From: Bacillota bacterium
GTDB taxonomy: Bacteria > Bacillota > Clostridia > Acetivibrionales > DTU013
Assembly: GCA_023409735.1 (NCBI GenBank)
Contig: JAEYRB010000010.1
Span: forward strand, 62,001-126,000
Length of the DNA: 64,000 nucleotides
Reading direction: 5' to 3'
The notes under the pieces were generated by a model. The model searched no databases, was not told the origin of the DNA, and saw only the letters and a program-made list of their open reading frames with translations. Below are positions 18,463-27,157 of this stretch, one piece after another; position 1 is the stretch's first letter, and each line of letters begins with the position of its first letter. The position numbers and the translations under genes were made by a program.

Positions 18463-21084
18463 ATGGACTACAGTAATTACTTGACTACAAAGCTGTATAT
18501 GCCGCCTATAAAAAATAGTCATGTAAGCAGGGAAGCTTTGATCAATAAAATAAATGAGGGTAAAGATAGGGGACATAAGGTAATTCTAGTTTCTGCTGAA
18601 GCAGGGTATGGCAAGACAACTTTTGTATCTGAATGGATAAGTAAGCTAAATCAAAGCTATGTCTGGCTATCACTAGATAAATATGATAACGATTCAGTGA
18701 CATTCATCAACTACTTAATTTTTGCCATCAGAAAAATTGATGCTTCATTTGGCAGCCTGATGGAAAACATAATGAGTTCACCGAGACTTCCGGGAGTGAA
18801 TGTAATAAGCTCCTATTTAATAGCGGAACTTTCAAAGCTTAAGGAGAATTTCATTCTGATCTTTGATGACTACCAAATTATAACTAATACATATATACAT
18901 AAATTAATTCAGAGATTGATTGATTCGAATGTACAGAATTTATTTACAGTAATAATCACCAGACGGGATCCTCCATTTACTCTTTCAATGTGGAGAGCTA
19001 AGGATATACTTACAGAACTGGGACCTGATGATCTAAGACTGCAGACAGAGGAGATACAAGAGTTTTTTGAGAAAAAATTCGCTCTCTGCTTTGAAGATAA
19101 GTCGCTTGAAATTCTGGAGGGAAGAACAGAAGGCTGGGTTGCTGCTTTGCAGCTTATTGGCCTGTCATTAATGAATAAAAACATAGAACAGCAGGAAAAA
19201 AGCCTAATTGAACGACTTAACGGTAACAACAGATTAATTGCAGACTATCTTATGGAAGAGGTTTTTAAGAGACAAAATGTTCAAATACGGACCTTTTTAA
19301 AAATGACCGGCATTTTGAAAAGCTTTAATGAAGAGCTTTGCAATACTGTTACAGGTATCGACAGCAGCAGGCAGATAATTGAGCAGCTTGAAAGAGAAAA
19401 TCTTTTTATAGCGCCGCTTGACAGTAATCGTAACTGGTACAGATACAATCATCTTTTCTCAGAATTCCTGAGCGCAGGACTTGATAAAAAACTCAGGACA
19501 GAGGTGCTTGTAAGAGCCAGCAAATGGTGCAAAGCTAATGGCTTTATTGAATTAGCTGCTGAATATGCGCTAGAAGCAAAGGATAGTGAGATGATATTAA
19601 GCTTGGTGAGCCAAGTAACATTAAAGTATTTAAATGATGGTGCAATAAAGAAACTTCTAGAGCTTCTTAATTCAATGAGAAAAATATGCGGTAAAACAGA
19701 TGCCGATATTGGTATATGCAGGGCCTGGTGCCTGTTTATTATAGGCGAAACAGCTGAAGCATATAAAGCTCTGAAGGAATTGAACAGCAACAGTGAAATC
19801 ATTGATTCTAATATATTAGGAAAAATTAAGGCTCTTGAAGCAGTTATTTATGCCAGTACAAATATGAGCAAGGCGTATTTATTTGCCATGGATGCAGTTA
19901 ACATTTTAAGAGATGGGAGCAGAGTTTTTTATAATATTGCGCTGAGAACTCTGGGACTGGTTAAAAAATCGGCAGGTGAGATAACTCAGGCAGCTGCAGT
20001 TTTTAAAGAGATAATTGATGGAGTAGGCCACAAGAGATATGGATTGATAGAGCTTTCTGCATTTTCTAATTATGCAGATTGCTTAATTGCTATGGGGAGG
20101 AGGCAAGAGGCACAGCACTTATGTGAGGAGTTGATAGACGAATATACAGATGAATATGGAAACCTCTTACCAATGGCAAAAATGGTATATCTTCCGATGG
20201 GGGTATGTCTCTACATGGCAAATGAACTGGAGAGAGCTAAAAGCTATATACATGAAGGTATTAACCTATGTGAAGAAATGAAGCTGATGTGTACAATATG
20301 TAATGCGGAGGGGGTTTACATAAAACTGCTTTATGCTTTAAACGAAAAAAACACCGCATTTAAAAAGGTTTATAAATATAAAAGCTTATCAAGGGGCCCA
20401 GGACTTCTAGGCACATTGGTATTGCTTGAGGCTATTGAAAATGATTTGAACATTAGAGAAAAAAACAATGTTAGTGTATTAAAATGGATAAAGACGGTGG
20501 AAGGTGTAGTCAATGATACTCAGTATCCATATTACAGGAGCGTTATATTAGCCTATGTCAGAGCTCTGATAGCACAAGAAAGATTCACTGAAGCAGCAGA
20601 TAAATTAACGGTGGAGGAGAGCACAGCAAGAAAAGATGGCAGATATGAACAATTAATAACAATACTAATATTGTCAGCATTGATTAAAAAATGTTGCAAT
20701 GATGAGAACAAGGCCCTTGAATATATTAGTGAGGCACTTCAAATAGCCGCACCGGAAGGTTATATAAGAAGTTTTTTGGATGAAAGCCAGGATGTTATGC
20801 CTTTAGTACGCAAAGTACGTTACATATCTCCGGATTTTGTCGATCAGCTTAATAAGCATAAAAATATGGAACAAGACGGTGAGCTTATTGAAAATCTTAA
20901 GGATAAAGAGCATGAGATCATAGAGCTGATTGCAGAAGGCATGTCAAATAATGAAATTTCGAGTAAGCTCTACATTACAACAGGGACTGTTAAATGGTAT
21001 ATTAATAAAATATATGCTAAATTGGGAGTGAATAAGAGGACTCAAGCAGTAAAAAAAGCACGGCAATTAGGAATAATCAAATGA
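18463..21084 (+). CDS. MalT-like LuxR-family ATP-dependent transcriptional regulator
   Basis: An 873-residue STAND/LAL-type regulator. The N-terminal NTPase has Walker A SAEAGYGKTTF near residues 44-54 and Walker B ILIFDDYQ at about 130. A helical, TPR-like sensor region covers about 350-790. The C-terminal LuxR helix-turn-helix is at about 808-870 (HEIIELIAEGMSNNEISSKL, then GTVKWYINKIYAKLGV). Proteins of this kind activate operons on binding a small inducer such as maltotriose. It stands alone, upstream of a LacI repressor and a pentosan-utilisation operon, and might control that operon (inference). No strong ribosome-binding site was noticed before the ATG at 18463. A terminator follows. 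Confidence 0.9.
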   Translation: MDYSNYLTTKLYMPPIKNSHVSREALINKINEGKDRGHKVILVSAEAGYGKTTFVSEWISKLNQSYVWLSLDKYDNDSVTFINYLIFAIRKIDASFGSLMENIMSSPRLPGVNVISSYLIAELSKLKENFILIFDDYQIITNTYIHKLIQRLIDSNVQNLFTVIITRRDPPFTLSMWRAKDILTELGPDDLRLQTEEIQEFFEKKFALCFEDKSLEILEGRTEGWVAALQLIGLSLMNKNIEQQEKSLIERLNGNNRLIADYLMEEVFKRQNVQIRTFLKMTGILKSFNEELCNTVTGIDSSRQIIEQLERENLFIAPLDSNRNWYRYNHLFSEFLSAGLDKKLRTEVLVRASKWCKANGFIELAAEYALEAKDSEMILSLVSQVTLKYLNDGAIKKLLELLNSMRKICGKTDADIGICRAWCLFIIGETAEAYKALKELNSNSEIIDSNILGKIKALEAVIYASTNMSKAYLFAMDAVNILRDGSRVFYNIALRTLGLVKKSAGEITQAAAVFKEIIDGVGHKRYGLIELSAFSNYADCLIAMGRRQEAQHLCEELIDEYTDEYGNLLPMAKMVYLPMGVCLYMANELERAKSYIHEGINLCEEMKLMCTICNAEGVYIKLLYALNEKNTAFKKVYKYKSLSRGPGLLGTLVLLEAIENDLNIREKNNVSVLKWIKTVEGVVNDTQYPYYRSVILAYVRALIAQERFTEAADKLTVEESTARKDGRYEQLITILILSALIKKCCNDENKALEYISEALQIAAPEGYIRSFLDESQDVMPLVRKVRYISPDFVDQLNKHKNMEQDGELIENLKDKEHEIIELIAEGMSNNEISSKLYITTGTVKWYINKIYAKLGVNKRTQAVKKARQLGIIK

Positions 21085-21129
21085 TTAATGTATTAAGTCA
21101 GTAATTGATAGAACTATAATTAAGTCAAG

Positions 21130-21173
21130 AAAAGACGCAGATATAAAACTTAAGTTATATGTCTGTGTCTTTT
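21130..21173 (+). terminator. Rho-independent terminator of the MalT-like gene
   Basis: AAAAGACGCAGATATAA pairs with TTATATGTCTGTGTCTTTT (minor bulges) around a short loop; the 3' arm ends in TTTT. Confidence 0.75.
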
Positions 21174-21221
21174 CATTATCATTGATAGGAAAAATGATAC
21201 TGTAAAAAAATTATTTTTTTA

Positions 21222-21250
21222 TTGCAGAAACGAATGTTTTATTGTAATAA
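21222..21250 (+). promoter_or_regulatory. SigA-type promoter of the LacI-family gene
   Basis: TTGCAG (21222-21227), 17-base spacer, TAATAA (21245-21250). A palindromic operator lies just downstream at the expected start of transcription. Confidence 0.55.
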
Positions 21251-21255
21251 TAGTA

Positions 21256-21271
21256 AGAGAAACGTTTTACT
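21256..21271. promoter_or_regulatory. Predicted LacI-family operator 1 (autoregulation)
   Basis: AGAGAAAC/GTTTTACT is a 16-bp imperfect palindrome around the central CG typical of LacI/GalR operators. It matches the sites at 22350 and 22663. It lies across the predicted transcription start of the repressor's own gene. Confidence 0.65.
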
Positions 21272-21302
21272 GAATTAATATGCCATGGAAGGATTGAGTA
21301 TT

Positions 21303-22352
21303 TTGGTTACATTAAAAGAATTAGCTAAGATGTGTGGTGTTTCGATTTCAACTGTATCGAATATATTAAATGGAAAACCTAAGGTGAGTGACGAAACCAG
21401 ACAGAGGGTAATGGAGGTAGTAAAACAGACCGGTTACCAGCCGAATTATTTCGCACAGGGAATGCGTAAGCAAAAAACCAGAATTATTGGAATTATTGTT
21501 GAGGACCTTAAAGAATTCAGTACGCCGCCTATAGTAGAAACCGTTATGGCTTATTGTGAGGATAATAATTATCGCACAATACTGCTTAATATGCGTCTCT
21601 ATGACAAATGGCAGGATACCTGGTACAATGACGAAAAAAAATACCAATCAGTTTTGCAGCCATCAATACAGGAGTTGCTCTCAATAAAGGTGGATGGCAT
21701 TATGTATGTGGCCGGTCATTGCAGAGTGATCAATTGCTTTGCAGATGATTTTAAAACACCGGCTATAATAGTCTATGCCATATCAGGATCCCCCAAGTTT
21801 TCATCTGTTGTCATTGATGATGAAAAAGGTGGATATGATATGACAAAGTATTTGACCTCAATGGGGCATAGAAAAATAGGCGTAATTGCCGGAACTTCAG
21901 ATAATCTTCATACAAAAAAACGCAGCCTGGGGTACCAGAAGGCTCTTTTTGAGGAGCAGATCCTGTATAATCCGTATTTGATTAAGTATGGAGATTGGCA
22001 ACGTTCATCCGGATATGCAGAGACGGAAAGCTTGGTAAAGGAAGGTGTAACTGCAATTTTCTGCATGAATGACAGCATGGCTGCAGGGTGCTATGACTAT
22101 CTATATGAACATAATATCAAGGTTGGCCAGGATGTTTCTGTAGTTGGATATGATAATAAAGAAATATCCGAATACATGAGGCCTCTTCTTACAACAAATG
22201 ATATCGGCCTTACTGAAATCGGAAGTAGAGCGGCTGAAATTCTATTAAAACATATTGAGGAAGAAACCGAAGCAAATATAGATTCGAATATAATAAAAAT
22301 ACCCTGTCGCTTGATTGAGCGAGAGTCGGTTAGAAGGATCCAGTCTGTTTAA
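21303..22352 (+). CDS. LacI/GalR-family transcriptional repressor
   Basis: A 349-residue repressor. The TTG at 21303 is preferred because GGAAGGA lies nine bases upstream and the protein then starts MVTLKELAKMCGVSISTVSN, the canonical LacI helix-turn-helix. The hinge helix (residues about 46-60) and a periplasmic-binding-like ligand domain follow (DGIMYVAGHC, SVVIDDEKGGYDMT, FCMNDSMAAG, VVGYDN). Operators of its family type lie in front of its own gene, after its stop codon and in the promoter of the arabinofuranosidase operon. It therefore probably represses that operon and itself until a pentose or oligosaccharide binds (inference). A terminator follows the gene. Confidence 0.93.
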   Translation: MVTLKELAKMCGVSISTVSNILNGKPKVSDETRQRVMEVVKQTGYQPNYFAQGMRKQKTRIIGIIVEDLKEFSTPPIVETVMAYCEDNNYRTILLNMRLYDKWQDTWYNDEKKYQSVLQPSIQELLSIKVDGIMYVAGHCRVINCFADDFKTPAIIVYAISGSPKFSSVVIDDEKGGYDMTKYLTSMGHRKIGVIAGTSDNLHTKKRSLGYQKALFEEQILYNPYLIKYGDWQRSSGYAETESLVKEGVTAIFCMNDSMAAGCYDYLYEHNIKVGQDVSVVGYDNKEISEYMRPLLTTNDIGLTEIGSRAAEILLKHIEEETEANIDSNIIKIPCRLIERESVRRIQSV

Positions 22353-22365
22353 AAAACGTTTTACA
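22350..22365. promoter_or_regulatory. Predicted LacI-family operator 2
   Basis: TAAAAAAC/GTTTTACA overlaps the repressor stop codon. It may be an auxiliary site for DNA looping with operator 3, some 313 bases downstream, or a chance match. Confidence 0.45.
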
Positions 22366-22399
22366 CACAAAATATAAATAATAAACAATTAAAGCTTGT

Positions 22400-22447
22400 A
22401 AAATCCTCATAATAACATCATATCTGGAGTTATTGCGGGGATTTTTT
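22400..22447 (+). terminator. Rho-independent terminator of the LacI-family gene
   Basis: AAAATCCTCATAATAAC pairs with GTTATTGCGGGGATTTT with small mismatches, followed by T6. It separates the repressor gene from the operon promoter downstream. Confidence 0.8.
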
Positions 22448-22622
22448 ATGGAATTAAAAGCTTATGATAAAAATAATAGTTGACTTTCTCTTCTACATCA
22501 AAAACGATAAACAGTATTTTTATTACATGTGCAAGATAAATAAGTGTATGAAGTTATACAAAAAGCTTTTCTTAAAATTGAAATATATAGTAAAATAGCA
22601 CAATAAATTTGTGGGCATCGAG

Positions 22623-22652
22623 TTGACAAAATAGCAAAAATATGAATATAAT
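22623..22652 (+). promoter_or_regulatory. Strong SigA promoter of the GH51 operon
   Basis: Perfect TTGACA (22623-22628) and TATAAT (22647-22652) boxes with an 18-base spacer. The operator at 22663-22678 covers the predicted start of transcription. Confidence 0.8.
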
Positions 22653-22662
22653 GGAAATATGA

Positions 22663-22678
22663 CGTAAAACGTTTAACT
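22663..22678. promoter_or_regulatory. Predicted LacI-family operator 3 (arabinofuranosidase operon)
   Basis: CGTAAAAC/GTTTAACT, an imperfect palindrome around CG, begins 11 bases after the -10 box. A bound repressor here would block initiation or early elongation. Confidence 0.75.
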
Positions 22679-22710
22679 AAATAATGATAGATAGGTTTGG
22701 AGGGAAATGT

Positions 22711-25176
22711 ATGAGCAGTATTAATATAAAGACAACTGAGAAAAAAATTCCCGTAACCGGAAGTCTATATGGTATTTTCTTGGAGGATATAAATAGAGCT
22801 GTAGATGGAGGCCTGTATCCTGAGATGATCAGAAACAGAACCTTCGAAGATTCCATCCCTCCGATAGACTGTACAACAGAGAATAACGATTATGCAATAA
22901 TATCCAATTCAGGCTGGCGTGATGAATTCAATCATGGAGAAGGCCTAAGCAGATGGATCCGCCAGAATGAGGTGCCATATACACCAATACCTGCGTGGTA
23001 TTGTGATGAAGCAGAAATGAAGCTGGATACAAAAGATACATTAAATGCAAATAGACAGGCTGCGCTTGCAGTCCAATTCAATAAACGTGGTAGGATCTTT
23101 AATTCAGGCTTCTGTGGAATACCTCAAAAGTTAGGCTCGTCGTATAACCTTTTATTCTTTGCTAAGGCGGAGGATCTGACCCAATTGGTTATATCCGTAA
23201 GAAAAGAGGATAAAATCTACTCTACTTGTGAATTTACTGTAAATGGCAGTAAGTATTCATCCTACAAAGCAATATTATCAGCAAATGACAATATCAGTGA
23301 TGCTGTTTTTGAAATATATAGTCCAACTGGTGGAAAAGTAAAATTTGGTTTTATATCCTTGACGCCTACTGATACCTATCTTGGCCATGGTTTAAGAAAA
23401 GATATAGTGGAAAAACTAAGAGATATGAACCCCAAATTCTTCCGTTTTCCGGGCGGCTGTATCGTAGAAGGCTTCAGCCCATCGACAGCTATGCGCTTTC
23501 GAAATACTGTCGGTCCTGTCTGGGAACGTCCGGGACATCTGTTAATGTGGCACTATCGTACATATAATGGCTTAGGTTTTCATGAGTATTTACAGCTGTG
23601 TGAAGATCTTGATATGGAACCTCTCTATGTAGTTAATTGTGGTATGACCTGTCAGGCAAGAAAAGAAGTATTGATGGAGGGTGCAGACCTGGAGGATATG
23701 ATCCGGGATACACTGGATGCTATAGAGTATGCTGTCGGCTCCGAGGATACAAAATGGGGCACAGTGCGTGTTAGAATGGGACATCCGGAGCCATTTAAAT
23801 TAAACATGGTTGAAATCGGAAATGAAAACTTTGGACCTTCTTATGAAGAACGTTATACTAAATGCTACAAGGAAATCAAACAACGTTATCCCCACATAAA
23901 ATTTGTCGCAAATACACATGTTGAAGAACATGGACTCCCGGTTGATATTGTTGATGAGCATTACTACAATACTACAGAATTCTTCGCTGAGAATACAAGA
24001 ATGTTTGACAAATACGACAGAAGCGGTCCGAAAATATTCCTTGGGGAAGTGTCTGTTATACGCGGATATGTAGGCCAGTTCTACGGTGCCCTGGGTGAAG
24101 CGGCATTCTTTACGGGAGTAGAAAAAAACCAGGATGTTGTCACGATGGTTTCTTATGCACCTCTTTTAGAAAATGTTAATTATAACGCATGGTATCCTAA
24201 TCTGATCCGTTTTAATAATACTCAGTGTTATGGCATACCAAGCTATTATGTATGGAAGCTTTTTGGCAGCCACAGGGGAAGCCACATCGTGAATACAACA
24301 GAAGAGACAGGAAAGATCTACCGGCCGGTTAAGGGTATGGCTTCTCTTCTCGGAGAGGCTGGATTGGTCTATCGAAATGCGCTCTGGAATGGTGGAAAAG
24401 CAGAAATAACACATGAACTGATGGGCAGGGTCGAGGAAGCACAGGGAATCTTTACAGTGAAACGTTCTGATGAGCAGCAGATAGAAGAGATCAGTAGATT
24501 TCAAGGGGTTAATTTAGATGAAATCTTCATAATTTTTGGAGAAGAGGACATTGCAGCAGGTACATTTGAGATCGATATCAAGGCAGAACAGAGCAGGGAA
24601 ATAGTAATTGGAGTCTTTAGCTCCCGTATTCCTAAAGAGGTATATATCAGTGATGAGACAAATCCTCCAAAGGAATGGAATATTGGAAATGTTAAACCCT
24701 TCCTCTGGAAAATAAAGAATGGGAAAAGCCAGCTGGAAGAAAAAGAATATCCCCAAAATGTCATTTTAGATGATGATAAATACATAGATTTGAATGAGGG
24801 TGAATTCAACCGGTTTAGTTATACGACAGATGGTAAGAAGCTCACCTTGTATATAAACGGAGAAACTGTACATGAGATTGAGATCCCATCCTTCCGCGCA
24901 TTACATACAGTTGTAAGCGATACTGAACGGGAGATCATAATCAAGATGGTGAACATGGCAGATCAGGAGGATGAGGTATCGATCAGCTTGGATTGTGATG
25001 TGTTTGACGAATATAGATGTTTTATCCTCAAGGGTGAAAAGAAAGCAGAGAATAGCTTTAGGAATCCGGAAAATATCCATGATGCAGAATATGTACTTAA
25101 AGGTGCGGCTAAGGAATTTGTCCATAAGGTGCCGCCGTTGTCCGTAAGCGTAATAATACTTACTAAGAGTGTTTAA
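22711..25176 (+). CDS. Alpha-L-arabinofuranosidase, GH51
   Basis: An 821-residue glycoside hydrolase. ATG 22711 is chosen because TTGGAGGGAAA lies before it. The N-terminal part has GSLYGIFLEDINRAVDGGLY, the start of the family fold; a carbohydrate-binding-like insert follows (about 60-215). The (beta/alpha)8 barrel contains FFRFPGGCIVEG, the acid/base Glu372 in VEIGNENFG and the nucleophile Glu446 in KIFLGEVSV. A beta-rich C-terminal domain closes the protein. There is no signal peptide, so it acts in the cytoplasm on imported arabino-oligosaccharides, releasing L-arabinose (family knowledge). It is the first gene of an operon with two permeases, a binding protein, a GH120-like xylosidase and an esterase. 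Confidence 0.93.
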   Translation: MSSINIKTTEKKIPVTGSLYGIFLEDINRAVDGGLYPEMIRNRTFEDSIPPIDCTTENNDYAIISNSGWRDEFNHGEGLSRWIRQNEVPYTPIPAWYCDEAEMKLDTKDTLNANRQAALAVQFNKRGRIFNSGFCGIPQKLGSSYNLLFFAKAEDLTQLVISVRKEDKIYSTCEFTVNGSKYSSYKAILSANDNISDAVFEIYSPTGGKVKFGFISLTPTDTYLGHGLRKDIVEKLRDMNPKFFRFPGGCIVEGFSPSTAMRFRNTVGPVWERPGHLLMWHYRTYNGLGFHEYLQLCEDLDMEPLYVVNCGMTCQARKEVLMEGADLEDMIRDTLDAIEYAVGSEDTKWGTVRVRMGHPEPFKLNMVEIGNENFGPSYEERYTKCYKEIKQRYPHIKFVANTHVEEHGLPVDIVDEHYYNTTEFFAENTRMFDKYDRSGPKIFLGEVSVIRGYVGQFYGALGEAAFFTGVEKNQDVVTMVSYAPLLENVNYNAWYPNLIRFNNTQCYGIPSYYVWKLFGSHRGSHIVNTTEETGKIYRPVKGMASLLGEAGLVYRNALWNGGKAEITHELMGRVEEAQGIFTVKRSDEQQIEEISRFQGVNLDEIFIIFGEEDIAAGTFEIDIKAEQSREIVIGVFSSRIPKEVYISDETNPPKEWNIGNVKPFLWKIKNGKSQLEEKEYPQNVILDDDKYIDLNEGEFNRFSYTTDGKKLTLYINGETVHEIEIPSFRALHTVVSDTEREIIIKMVNMADQEDEVSISLDCDVFDEYRCFILKGEKKAENSFRNPENIHDAEYVLKGAAKEFVHKVPPLSVSVIILTKSV

Positions 25177-25195
25177 TGAAAGGGGGCCATTAGAT

Positions 25196-26116
25196 ATGAA
25201 ACTTATAACAGATAGAAAAAAAGCAAGATCTTTCAAAGAATTTCTGTACATCCTTCCTTTCCTGGTATTGGTGGCGATTTTTTCCTATTACCCTTTGTAT
25301 GGCTGGGTATATGCGTTTTTCGATTACAAACCTCCCTTCCCATTAAGTATGGATAAATTTGTAGGCTTCAAATGGTTTATTTCAATGTTTGAAAATTCGG
25401 TTAAATTAACACAGCTGCTCAATGTACTTAGAAATACATTTGCGGTAAGCGGCCTTAGCCTTCTGTTTTCATGGTTTCCAATGGTTTTTGCCATATTTTT
25501 AAATGAAATAAAATGTAAACCTTTTAAAAAATTTGTTCAGACCGTAACAACTCTTCCTAATTTTATTAGTTGGGTTCTGGTTTATTCTATAGCTTACAGT
25601 GTCCTTAACAGTACAGGTGTCGTAAATTCAGTTTTAATGAACCTTGGACTTATTGACACTCCTCAGTTGTTCCTGCAATCCTCAAGTTATATCTGGTTCA
25701 AAATGTGGCTGTGGCTAACATGGAAAAATGCCGGCTGGGCTGCAATTATGTATATAGCGGCAATCAGCGGGATTGATGAACAGCTCAATGAGGCCGCAAG
25801 GGTCGATGGTGCATCGAGAATGCAGATAATATGGCATGTTACAATTCCTAGCTTGCTTCCTACATATTTCGTATTGGTTATGTTAAACCTGGCAAACTTC
25901 CTTTCCAATGGTATGGAGCAATTCTATGTATTCCAGAATGGTTTCAATAAGGATACAATTCAGGTTCTGGATTTGTATGTATACAATCTGGCCATGGGAA
26001 ATGGCGGCTATTCGCTTTCCACTGCAGTAAGCATTTTCAAGAGCGTAGTCAGTATTTTATTGCTGTGCGGCACAAACGCAGTTTCAAAACTTGTAAGAGG
26101 AGAAGGCTTTATCTAA
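25196..26116 (+). CDS. CUT1 carbohydrate ABC transporter permease, LplB-like
   Basis: A 306-residue permease. ATG 25196 follows GAAAGGGGGCC at good distance and leaves a 19-base gap after the GH51 stop. It has six membrane segments. The EAA loop is EQLNEAARVDGASRMQIIWH followed by VTIPSLLP. This is the first permease subunit of an oligosaccharide importer with the next two genes; a separate shared MsmK-type ATPase must supply energy, as none is encoded here. The substrate is probably arabino- or arabinoxylo-oligosaccharides, judged from the flanking GH51 and GH120 genes. Confidence 0.92.
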   Translation: MKLITDRKKARSFKEFLYILPFLVLVAIFSYYPLYGWVYAFFDYKPPFPLSMDKFVGFKWFISMFENSVKLTQLLNVLRNTFAVSGLSLLFSWFPMVFAIFLNEIKCKPFKKFVQTVTTLPNFISWVLVYSIAYSVLNSTGVVNSVLMNLGLIDTPQLFLQSSSYIWFKMWLWLTWKNAGWAAIMYIAAISGIDEQLNEAARVDGASRMQIIWHVTIPSLLPTYFVLVMLNLANFLSNGMEQFYVFQNGFNKDTIQVLDLYVYNLAMGNGGYSLSTAVSIFKSVVSILLLCGTNAVSKLVRGEGFI

Positions 26117-26152
26117 ATTTGATCTGTAGAAATTGTGGAAGGGGGATTTACA

Positions 26153-27094
26153 ATGAGTGATGTTAAGCTCGAATTAGGGAAAAAATATAAACGTAAAGTA
26201 AAAATAAGTATTGGCGACAGTATTATCAGTGTTGTCACTTACCTTGTATACTCCATGTTTGCTTTTGTTTGCGTTTATCCATTCTATTACATATTCATCA
26301 ACTCAATTAGTGCAAATAACTTAAGTGAAAGAGGAAAGGTAATATTTTGGCCATTAGGTCTGCATTTTCATAATTATGTTAATGTTCTGAAAATACCGGA
26401 TTTGTTTCAGGCTTTGAAGGTATCAACGGCAAGAACAGTAATTGGAACAGTCTTGACAGTTATTATTGCCGCTTTCTTGGGATATATGTTCACAAGAGAG
26501 ACCTTGTGGAAGCGAAAATTCTGGTATAGGTTTGTTGTTGCAACAATGTATTTTAATGCAGGTATTATTCCGTGGTTTATTACAATGGATAACCTTGGAC
26601 TGAGAAACAACTTCTGGGCATATATTTTCCCTGTTGCCATTCAGCCATTTTATATAATACTCTGCAAGACCTTTGTTGAAAATGTACCTAAGGAGCTGCA
26701 GTCTGCGGCTGAGATCGATGGGGCAGGTACCTTAAGAATATTTTTTCAGATAATGATTCCGGTAATTAAACCTATTCTGGCTACAATTGCAATTTTTGCA
26801 GCTGTTGCCCAATGGAATTCTTTTCAGGATACGCTGCTTTTAGTAACTGATAATAAACTTTATACATTGCAGTTTACTCTCTACCAGTATATTAATCAGG
26901 CAAGCTCACTAAAATCATTGGTAAACAGCAGCTCATCTTCAGTTAATCTTGCTGCCAGCCTTGCCAGTGCACAAACAGCAACCTCGATACGCATGACAGT
27001 TACAATAGTGGTTGTAACGCCCATCATCCTTATATACCCAATGTTCCAGAGATTCTTTATAAAGGGAATCATGATAGGAGCCGTTAAGGGATAA
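26153..27094 (+). CDS. CUT1 carbohydrate ABC transporter permease, LplC-like
   Basis: A 313-residue permease. ATG 26153 is preferred over an earlier GTG because GAAGGGGGA precedes it. It has six membrane segments and the EAA loop ELQSAAEIDGAGTLRIFFQI. The C-terminus GIMIGAVKG is the same as in the orphan permease at 17252-18169. It is the partner of the preceding LplB-like subunit, separated by 36 bases. Confidence 0.92.
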   Translation: MSDVKLELGKKYKRKVKISIGDSIISVVTYLVYSMFAFVCVYPFYYIFINSISANNLSERGKVIFWPLGLHFHNYVNVLKIPDLFQALKVSTARTVIGTVLTVIIAAFLGYMFTRETLWKRKFWYRFVVATMYFNAGIIPWFITMDNLGLRNNFWAYIFPVAIQPFYIILCKTFVENVPKELQSAAEIDGAGTLRIFFQIMIPVIKPILATIAIFAAVAQWNSFQDTLLLVTDNKLYTLQFTLYQYINQASSLKSLVNSSSSSVNLAASLASAQTATSIRMTVTIVVVTPIILIYPMFQRFFIKGIMIGAVKG

Positions 27095-27157
27095 TGAACA
27101 ATGGAGCAGATCTATTGTTAATTATAATAAGTTATATTTTGAAAGGGAGGAACAAAT

